Origin: Acanthaster planci
Lineage: Eukaryota > Echinodermata > Asteroidea > Valvatida > Acanthasteridae
Assembly (NCBI RefSeq): GCF_001949145.1
Contig: NW_019091699.1
Location: 45,773 to 109,772, forward strand
Direction of reading: 5' to 3'
DNA length: 64,000 nt
Part shown: positions 12,048-22,400 of the stretch, piece by piece
How the letters are laid out: every line of letters begins with the position of its first letter
Numbering within the stretch: the stretch's first letter is position 1
Notes under the pieces: generated by a model
What the model was told of the DNA's origin: nothing
The model's database searches: none
The model's input: only the letters and a program-made list of their open reading frames with translations
Translations under genes and position numbers: made by a program

Positions 12048-13334
12048 AGCTCCGGTAAGATGCTCCTAACTGTCCCAGAATACTGTATAAGGACGCGATT
12101 TTGTGACTCTAGGTAACAGCATACTGGCTGCCGACATCAAAGTGTTCCGCCGCACCAGTGAATTACAGGATCCGAAGGAAATTCCGTCTCGCCGTCAATC
12201 ACTGTCATCAGTCATGGTCATTTTCCCACGCCACTTTAACACTCTTTCTCCGATCCAAACACATTCTCCACTCCAGTCACATGTTGCTACGATGCCAAAA
12301 ACACTTCCATGATTAGAAATCATAAATAATTGTCTTAATTTTATCCCAAAAAGGCAACGAAGCGCAGATTCTGTGCCGTCATGACTCCTCTCTCGAAATC
12401 GAGACCCCCAACTTCATGCATATCAATGTACATTTACATAGATACCGCCCGTGTGGAATGTTTTCCCGTAGTTTTGACTTCGCAGGCTCCCGTTGACGTA
12501 ATCGTGCATAAAGATATGGCAGGTTACCAGCAGGAAAAATGAGCCGGAGTGTCAAGTTCCCGGATGACAATCTCTAATAGCAACCGATTATCAAAACTTG
12601 ACAAACCGAAGACTTAGTGAACGATCGAGACTTCATACTTTTGTAAGAAGCATGGACCGATAGAAGAACCAGGTCTACAATAACTGAAATGAATAAAAAT
12701 GAAGTGGACAAATAAAAACGACTGACAGTGAGCAACAGGGAACGGCGAAGAAGGGTTGAGCGGAGATGCATTCCGTCTTAGTAACCAAGGGTTCTGTCTG
12801 TTCTGTCTTCGGAAGTAATTTTTCTGTCTTTATGCAGGAGGTGTTTCAGGTAGTTGTCTGCCTGCCGGTTGATGAACTGTAATATGTTTTTTCCTCCGTT
12901 TAATTATTTACCCCTTGGCTTAAAAGCCGTGGGTTCTGAGCAAGTCGATCATTACCAAAAAAAAGTCACATTTCGGTTCATAGGCCTACACTGGCAAGGA
13001 AAACATTCGTCTCTACTTTCGATCTGATTACATCATTTTGTTTGATGGGGCTGTTTCCGTCAAACAACTGATTCCAGGATATCCTCCGACCAAATGTTGG
13101 CTTTCGGCACCAATGCCTTCAAACTACTTCTAGCATTCCCAACAACGAATCCAGGGCCACAACGGGGGCCATGGCCAGACTGAGGCTCCCCCAAGGAGTC
13201 AAGAAAACCCTCAAGTTATCCCAATTTGATTATCTCACTCGTAATCTGCACCACTTTGCTTAAAAATGGACATAATTACTTCTGTATTTGTCATCCAAAG
13301 AAAACGAGGAAAAGGCGATTTGTCACAGTGGGGT

Positions 13335-14035
13335 CTATTTAATTTTCCTCTCCTTCTAAAGCGTGTAAAATGCCTTCACATGTAGCCAAACCCCCCAGGA
13401 AGGCCATAAAAGGTTACAAAAAAATTTTCCAAATGTTGGCTCCCCGGAAACAACTTGAGTTTGTCTCCTTCCCCACGAAAACGGTTCTGAATCAGCCATT
13501 GAGCATCCCTATTAATTGAGCTGTTAGTGGAAGAATATAGCAATGTGATTGATATTATCATGATTGGCAGATGAAGGCTGGAACTTCGGGGGGGGGAATG
13601 GAAAGAAATTAATTTTACATAATGAAAATAGAAAGTACGTACGCATTTCAAAATTCAAAAGGGGGTCACTATAGGGCAGCAGCGTAGCTGGGGCGGGGGT
13701 CCACGTATAATAAAAATAGTTGTTACCCCACTGGAAAAAAAATGAATTGTGCCGCCCCACACTGCAACAGATAGCTACCTCCACTCGCTCTAGTGAAAAC
13801 CTTCAAGTTGGCGGCGGCGCAAAGGCGGACGCTCCAGGGGGACACCCCCACGAGAGGCGTCAACAAAAGTAACAATTGTTTTTTTAATAAAGAGAAAAAG
13901 GTATTTTTGTTCAGTTTCATTTCCCCTCTTTCCAAAAGCGTGGGAAAAGCCTCCAGTATGTAACCTCACCTCTCAGAAAGGCAATAAAAGGTTTCGTGAC
14001 AATTTCCCAACCACCCCCCCCCCCAAAAAAAACCT
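13335..14035. repeat. Diverged direct duplication, units about 580 bp apart
   Basis: The stretch 13335-13455 resembles 13917-14035. Both contain a run like AAAGCGTG..AAAAGCCT, then AGGAAGGCCATAAAAGGTT or AGAAAGGCAATAAAAGGTT, then a pyrimidine-purine tract with TTTTCCAA or TTTCCCAA. Short similar blocks just upstream (about 13180 and 13830) suggest the duplicated unit is longer than the clearest part. Confidence 0.6.
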
Positions 14036-14445
14036 TAAAAATCCCCAGACTAACAAAATAGTGCGGTATCCTGTATACATCTTTTCGTTCTCGTGTGCCA
14101 ACGTACGTGCAGTCGTAGTCTAGTCTGGCTGCAAACATTGAGCCATTAATTTTATACGTGAGAGTGACGGGTGAGAGGGGAACTCCGAACGGCTAAAAAT
14201 AAATCTTCTAGTACTAGCCTTTTACGAGACGATATTGCAAGATACTTTATAGGGGACGTGAAATGTAAGGTAGGCATTTCTTTAAAACTCTCTAAAACAT
14301 AACTAAACATTATTTTAAAGCTGTTATCGGTTTCTCACGTGTGGAAATCAAGCTTAGGCTCACGACTTTCATGACTTTGCTGTTAGGGCTTAGGCCTACT
14401 TGGGGCCTGCACAACATGATCACTCGTTACAGTGCAGTTACCTAT

Positions 14446-15354
14446 GGTGGCGCTGGAGGGACATCATCAATCGTGACGTAAGTTTTTGCGACCAAATTTA
14501 CGACCCTCTCAAATATTGATGCCAAAATTCATGACTAAATTCACGACTCACTCTCCAGTCACGAATATTGCTGTCAGTATTCATGACCAAAATTCACAAC
14601 TCGCTCTCTGGTCGCGAAGATTGTCATCAATATTTGCAACTAAAATTCACAACTTTTCAGTCTCGAATATTCACGCCAATATTTGCGACCAAATTCACGA
14701 CCCATATCTCCAGTTGCAAAATTGTTGCATTTTTTTTCCAGCAAGCCAGGTAGCGAGAGAAGTTGCTCGGCTAGAGACATAGCAATTGCTTTTCAATGTT
14801 GTGCCCCCTGCGTTGTGCCAAAACTGCCAAAACAGATCAAGATCTATAGTAAAGATTGCGGTAACACCATGTATTTATCTCTTCTTTGAGTATGTGCGGT
14901 TCTGAGAAGAACCGGGGAATAACTCGACGTTTCGAACAGTGTGCTCTGTCCGTCTTCAGGAGACTGCCAAAAACAGATCAAGACGAAAAATGTAGAACAT
15001 TTCATTTCTACCTAGTTTGCTGGAAAAAAAGTTGTAGCAACATTTGCGACTGGAGATACAACGAGTCATTTTTGTTATATTGTCATATTTGTTACTGAAA
15101 AGCGAGTTGTGAATTTTGGTTATGAATATTGACAGCAATATTCACAACCAGAGCGCGACTCATGGATATTGACAGCAATATTCACAACCGGAGTGAGTCG
15201 TGTATATTGAGGGCAATATTTGCGACTAGAGAGCAAGTCGTCAATTTGGTCGTGATTATTGGCATCAATATTTGCATTTCAAGAGCGGGTTGTAAGTTTG
15301 GTCGTAAATATTGATGTCAGTATTGACGATTGGCGATGTCCCTCCAGGGCCACC
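14446..15354. mobile_element. Foldback transposon with internally repeated arms
   Basis: The ends are GGTGGCGCTGGAGGGACATC at 14446 and the reverse complement of GGTGGCCCTGGAGGGACATC ending at 15354, a 20-base terminal match with one mismatch. Each arm (about 300 bases) is built from repeats of a 40-50-base motif containing CACGAATATT, TTTGCGACCAAA or TCACGACT and their complements. The loop (about 14750-15015) is unrelated and holds a different dispersed repeat. No coding capacity is visible. Confidence 0.8.
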
Positions 15355-15719
15355 GTATTTACCCCATGACCTTCCCAAAGGCACTTGACTATCCCCTGAT
15401 TCTCAGAAACAGGTTAGCCTTGTGCATTTCATTGGAAATTCAAGTTTATGATCGCTAGAACAATGGTCTTTTCAATTTGACAGGTGTGTGCTATATTGAT
15501 GACAATTGAAGATCAGGAAAGGGGCTTATGTACTCCGCTTGCCAGGCTATCCTATGCACAAACCCTATGCAACTGGTCTGAAAAATTCTAGGTGTTTTAT
15601 ACATGAATACCTCAATATTTTCCCTGCTAAAGTTAACTTTTCAGGTCATGTTGCTTTCAGATTGCTAATACTAATAATTCCGTACATGGAATTCTTTCAA
15701 AAGATTAGGTACTAGAATT

Positions 15720-16461
15720 ATGCAAAGTTCACGATACATCATGTCTAATTCACCCATGCAGGTAAGTAACACCATGGCATCCCCTGCGAGGTTAAAACCA
15801 CAGCCCAAACCAAGAGCCAGCAAACGGAGCAGTGCTGCTGCTCCAGCACCAAAGAATGATGAGTACGCAGAGCCTAAGGACACAAAGGAAGAAGTCATCT
15901 ATGCCACTCCTGGTGAAGCCAATGTGTATGACATCCCTCAGCGTGGCAACATGTACGCCACTCCTAATCAGAGTCCAACTAGTACCAGCCCGGTCCACAG
16001 CAGCAAACCAGGGTCTCCCGCCATGGAGTGGGATGGATACCAGACTCGGATGTCCCAGGACAGTCACCGGTGGGATCAGACCCCACCAGAGATTCCCCCT
16101 TTTGACTTAGACTTGGAAGATCGGGATGACGCAGGCTCGGAAGACTCCGGCGAGGTCTGTTCAGGTCGCTGCTCATCTTGTAAAGCCATCTTGCAGCCGT
16201 GCATGACGCAGTACAACCCCTTACCCGACAACCCCACCCTGTGCGGGCGCCTGAAATACGCCCTCCTCTGCCCGCCCCACGGGAGGGTGTCGAGGGATTT
16301 GACGCTGGTTCTGCTCATGTGTCTGTCCTGGGGTGTGGTGTTGGGTGTGACCGGGAATGAAGCACTTCCAGGGGGGACCTTCTTCGCGTTGTATGTATTG
16401 ACCATCTGCTGTGTGTTTGGAGGATTTTTGGTGAAACTTGTTCGACTTCCACCTTTATTAG
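15720..16461 (+). CDS. SLC9B2: SLC9B copy A exon 1 (cytoplasmic tail, first helices)
   Basis: The exon encodes residues 1-247 plus one base. YxxP motifs lie at Tyr49, 61, 70 and 79 (YAEP, YATP, YDIP, YATP). An acidic patch (DLDLEDRDD) follows, then a Cys cluster (CSGRCSSCK..QPC), then LLCPPHG and a hydrophobic helix up to LPPLLG. The Met19 codon at 15774 sits in a perfect ACCATGG context. A consensus donor CAG|GTAAGT lies inside the frame at 15759-15767, so the first 14 codons may instead be a separate 5' exon. Confidence 0.85.
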
Positions 16462-19400
16462 GTAGGTTCGGAGTGGAAGGTACATGTAGGTCACAGGTTC
16501 AGCAGTAAGGCAAAGAGCTAGCCAATAAGCCACTTGCGAGTTAAATTTGAATAAATTCTGGTACACTGTGTTATCTGATTGCGCAGAAACATAAAAATTT
16601 GAATTCCCCAGACTAAAGACACTGTTGCTATACCTTGTGATTCAGGGCAAACTTTTGCATAGCGACCACCATCTCTGGAATGACCTGGTTCCTTTGTGCC
16701 ATTCGTATCCATTGAGAACAGTGTATTGTTGCAAGGCGTCTCTTATGTAACTAAGCAAAAGCTTGCCCCATATCATGAGGTATAGCAACAGTCGTTTTAG
16801 TATGGAGAATTCAAGTTTTTATGTTCACGTAAATTTAAAGAACTCAGTGTACCAGATTTTATTCAAATTTAACTCGCAAATGGCTTATTGGTAATCATAC
16901 AGATTATCCCTTCCCCACATCAGTACTTTCTGTCTTTCTAACAACTCTTTTAGGAACCAATGGTTACTGAAGAATGCAGGGCGATGTCTTGAGTTTTGTG
17001 CTTCCTGAATTGTTTCCTTTCTTGTCTGACTACATTTGTACCGTGGCGCATACATCATCCCATTTAATCATAACAGTTGCCAGCCAGTATACATGAATTA
17101 CATTGTAATTGTGATTATAGAAATATACATGTATACATGTACATGTGTGTCAGCACTTGTTTAAATAATATCATGGTCAATATTGAAGTAATTATTTTTA
17201 TTCATAATCAAATATTTGCAGCCAGCCTTGGTCAAAACTTCAGTCTTTACAGAAATTCTAGAAATTGACATTACAAAGTGTACTGTTTTACCACTAACTT
17301 TACTAAGGGCAGATAAAATGCCTGTTTAAAAGATTCTATACATATGTTCCAAGGTTTGTTTACATTTCTCTACAATGACATTTGTTCAGGCATGCTTATC
17401 GTTGGCTTCCTACTCCGTAACGTCCCCCGTATCAATATCGCCGTGGACATCGACAAGGAGTGGTCGTCCGCCCTCCGGAGCGTTGCCCTAGTTGTGATCC
17501 TACTGCAGGCAGGTCTGGGCTTGGACGCCAAGGCGTTAAGGAGTCTCAGCATGGTGTGCCTGAGGCTGTGCTGCCTGCCCTGCCTGGTGGAGGCTTGCGT
17601 GGCTGGCGTGGTCTCCCACTTCCTCCTGGGGTTCCCCTGGACGTGGGGCTTCATGCTGGGGTGAGTTTGTCGGCTGCAGTCAGTCAGTCGATTGCACCAT
17701 GCCGTCGGTCGATCCTGCGGGAAATCTCAGAGTTCATTTTCCCTTTCCCTGATTTTTGATGTTGGTCTTGTGCAGCCCGTGACCATACAAGTTCACTGGC
17801 CCAGTAGTTTTGTGCTAGTGCTGTTAACCCTGACTGGACCCCAACCCCACAGTTAATCATACCAAATTAACCGTCTTAGCACTGTGTTATTTGTTGAAAT
17901 TGTGCAAGAGCAAACTAAAGGAGATGGTAGATAAGACTTGAAGCTTTGCATTGTGGAGATCGACTAAAGAGAGGGCTTGCGGGTAACACCATGGGGATAG
18001 ATCTCTTTTTGGAAGAGGTATGGTTCTGATAAGAACCGGAGAGCGTGCACTCATCATTTTGACCAGTGTGCTCTGATCGTTCTTAGTAGTTTTCAAAAGA
18101 TGGTGTTTATATTGGAAGTAAAAGTCTTGTAAAAGTGCTTTCAATGCTGTAAATTTCAAGAGCCTCTGGACTGGTATTCCATTTACTTTTTAAACCAAAA
18201 TTCAAGTTCTACCTTTTCAAAATAACCTTCCACAGAAACAATTCCAGCTGTGAAAAGTCCAAGCATAAATGATCACCGTTCAGAAAATCAAGTCATTAAC
18301 CGGACTTTTATTATTCTTTTTGTTCCGTCTGAGTGCAGCTTTGTGCTTGGTGCCGTCACACCGGCTGTTATAGTCCCTTCCTTGCTGTCTCTCCAGAGTC
18401 GAGGCTACGGCGTTGCTAAAGGCATTCCGACCCTGGTGATTGCCGCGGCCAGCTGCGATGACATCCTAGCCATCAGTGCCTTTGGGGTGATACTCGGTGC
18501 TGCCTTTGCCACAGGTAGAAAACCGAGGTCAAGTCCAACACAGGCTTTCAGAGCTATGATCATGACTGTTGTCTGCATACGGTCATATATTTGTAACCTG
18601 GAGCCAATTTTATAGAGCTGCTTAAGCGCAAAATTTGCTTAAGCACAAAAAAACTTTGCTTAAAAAGCAAAGGTTACCAGCTCAAATTCTATGTGATTGT
18701 CATGCTCACCAAAAGACAGGTGAATACCATTCCAAACCAATATACATCACATGGAGTTTTGGCTGGTAACCTGATTTGTCAAGCAAGGTTTTTTCACGCA
18801 AATTTTGTGCTTAAGCAGCTCTATGAAATTGGCCCCTGGACTTAGCTCACGACACAAGATTTGTCCATACAACCAAATATTTTTATTGGACTGCTGAAAC
18901 ATCATGTCCATTTTTGTCTTGTTTTCAAATTCAAGTAGTAACTATTGGGCTCTTTCTTACCTTAAGGGGTTGAGTATACTTAGACTCATTCTCCAGCGTC
19001 ATTGTCAGACTCTAGTTAGTATGTTTTACAAAGGTTCCACCATTCCAGACTCCTGCAGGTTGCTAGATTCAGTAGTGGTCCATTCTCTTTTGCACAAGCA
19101 CCCATGTTGAGTAAACATAACCAGCTTTGTGACCACTTCACATCGGATGTCGTCTAAACACACAGGGATTCCTTGTGTGACAATATGGAGGATGTTCACA
19201 CGATGTTCACATGGGAGTGATTCCCATTGAGTTTGTACACACAACTAGGCTCAAACTGGTTCGCAGAGATTAAGCGTGTGTGGAGTCTTAAAGTGTGGGT
19301 GAGCCGTGGCTAGGCGTTGAAGCGATTATCGCATCACAACATAGTCTCAGACTATGCAAAAAACAGCAATGTGTTATATGTCGCACACAAATGACCACCA

Positions 19401-22400
19401 AGGGTCAGCATTTGCAAAGTCCAACATTGTAAAGGATCTGGAGTTAGAGATGGAACCACCGTAGTTTAATTAATCAAACCACTCAGCCTGATTTGGTAAA
19501 TTAAACCACCATCATGACAGGCCTGGTGTAGTTATTAGTGAGAAGAAGTGATGATCAGCCATGTCTGAACCTACTGACTGTGGCTAGGAGAAGTACATGA
19601 TTCCATGGAAAGTGGCCACAGCCGCTACCCAGTCCCTCCCAGCTCACATATCATTTCATAAATGGTCTTTTGAATTACGTACGCCAAAGTCAGTGGCGAG
19701 AAAGAGCTGGCAAAGCCATAACGAGATTTGGAAAACCAAAGTGTCCAACATTCAGCCTACATGAAGGATGTCTGGTAATCCGAATACCACAGTTCATTTT
19801 AAAGACATCATCAAATCGCTAGCTTTGTTTGCCGCCCTCATCGATGCATTTTTTTACTCTGAGCATTCTCGCAGTGGAACTAAATTCCCCAAATGACATT
19901 TTTTTTATAAATGCAAAGAGAAGCTGCCACGTTAGTCATGATATGGGTGACAGTGACCAAATCCCTGTTAAATAACCATTTTACGTCAAAGCAATGTAGT
20001 TGATTTCTAAGCTCATGCAGAAAGGAGCCCTGCCGAGTTCTTTTGACCTTGAGCGCTCAAAACAAGAGCATAAAAGAAAATTTAGACCAGAAAGTGAAAG
20101 CTATGGCAATTTTAGAAGGTTTTCTGAAAAAAGAAAATATAAGTTCTGCAGAACCCGAGAGAAACATGACATTGAAGTTTGCACAATTTCAATGTGCATC
20201 TCTTGCGTTTTGCCACCGCGGCATGCATACTTACAGATTGCATATTCATCAGTAAGAAGGTCCGTGACAACTTGAACAAGTGGGTATGATTTTTGGGGTT
20301 GACTTTTCCTCCGTATTCATGGCATCCAAGGTTTCATTATGCAAATTTCCCCCGCAGGCGACCTTGTCTACAACATACTACGAGGACCCCTGGAGTTGGT
20401 CGTGGGGGTCGCGTTTGGCTGTCTAGCTGGAGTGGTTCTGTGGTACCTACCAGACAGATACCAGGTAACTGCTTCATCACAAGCATCTCCTTCCTTTACC
20501 TCTCTTGGAATTCTGTGTTACTGCAACATCAGTCAGAAAACGTCCCCGTCTTTTAGAGAATGAGATAAAGCAATAGAAAATGACGGGGAAATTTATCAGG
20601 GCAGCCCTAAAATTGATTGTGGCAAGATTTATCTTTGGTTTGAAATCACTTACTCAAAATGCAGCATAATTGGTAATAGACGTATATAAGTTTGTATTTT
20701 GAACAAAAGTTTGCTATTGAGCAAAAATACTGTAACGGTTTTTGTTTCTTGTCAACTTTCTTCAGTGGCAACATCATTCTAAAGCGTGTTTACAGTAGTA
20801 ATTTAATGGTCCTCGTCGTGATCACCTAATGAAATTGTTGATAATGTTTGTTGCTTTTTCAGAAATCTTTTGTCATGCGGCGCACCTTTCTGCTCTTTGG
20901 CGGGGGGCTGTTTGTCATCTTCGGCAGCGCTGCAGTGAAGTTCTCTGGTGCGGGGCCCCTCGGCTGTCTGACTATGGCTTTTGTGGCAGGATACGGCTGG
21001 AGAAAAAGCAAGGTTTGGTTTCGATTCGCATCCATTCAAATAAAAATAAGAGAGCATTCGGAAGAATTAAACTGTAAAAGGTATCAACGAAAAATTCTAT
21101 CAGAAATGTGTTCTGCATTCTCGTAGTTCAGGTAAAGGTTTTCTATTTAAAAGTTTAATGACGGCAGTGTGGATGTTTGTTACTTACAGGAGCCTGTTGT
21201 AAAGAACATTGATTTCCTGTGGGTTATCTTCGAGCCATTGCTGTTTGGACTAATTGGTGCAGAAGTTGCCGTAGAAACAGTGCAGCCAGCCACTATCGGT
21301 GAGCCATCAGCGCCACCTTGGCATAGTGTTAAGTAGCAAGGGTTCAAATCAAGCCTGTGTCCCAGTCATGCCCTCAGGCAGGACAATTTACCTCCAGCTA
21401 CCTCCCATAAATCTAGGTTCGTAGATATCTATCTTGAAGTGCCACTTGAGATTTGTTGAGTCTTGCAGTAGGGCTGTGCTGATTATTCAAATATTCAGAT
21501 ATTCGATCTATTAGCGAATGTTGGAATAATTAGTTACTCAATCATTTCAGAGATAAATGAATGATTTGAAAATGGGGAAAAGTAATCATTTGGTTACAAC
21601 GTTGCCTTTTAAATTCATTTTTCTGAGTACCAGCAAGGCTAAAGGAGCTGAATACAGTGAGGCCGAAGCCAAAATGACTTTGCCTTTCAAGTTTTCTTTT
21701 CTTTTTTTTTACACTCAAAAAGGCATGCACAGTTTGTTTCTGCAGTTGTTGGAATTTGGTATAAACAAATATTTGATCGAATGGAATTGACTTGAGGTTA
21801 AGTCTGGCAGCCACTTCACGCTGTTCATGCTTCTGCTTTCTCTCATACAAGGCCTTGGACTGGCGACGTTATTCATCGGGTTGGTTGCCAGGCTAGTGGC
21901 CTCATTCCTCGCTGTCTTCAGAGCCAAAATGAATCTCAAAGAGAAGATCTTCATTGCCCTCGCTTGGCTGCCTAAAGCAACTGTGCAGGTAGGAGAACGT
22001 CGCTTGAGTTGATCAAAGAATTGAATGAAGATTTGTCTCTCTTAAAAACTGGTTCAAATAAACCAATTTTCCTCGATGTACTATGGGAGTTTGCAGGAGA
22101 GGAATTGGTTTTACCTTAAAAGGATACGTCTGTTTCTATCTATCACACAGGCATAGGGAGATAAAAAAAAATCAACTTTGGTTGGAATAAATTTACCAAT
22201 CATAAATTCAAAGGGCAATCATAAACTCAAAGGGCCTCATTTGGAAAAGAATCAAACTCTTCTTTTTGCATGGAATCCTTGAAATTAATATTATTTGGAC
22301 AATTTCACAGGCTGCGATTGGACCTGTTGCTCTTGACACAGCCATCAAGCAGGGAGCTGGCAAGGAGTATGAGGAGCTGGGAACACAGGTTAGTTGTTTG

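Larger units (their letters stand above)
12048..15719. other. Head-to-head intergenic region between ZFAND4 and SLC9B copy A
   Basis: This 3.7-kb interval separates two divergently transcribed genes, so it should hold both promoters. I saw no confident TATA box or recognisable gene. It contains a diverged direct duplication (13.1-14.04 kb) and a foldback element (14.45-15.35 kb), which leaves under 400 bases of non-element DNA directly upstream of the copy A start. Confidence 0.6.
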
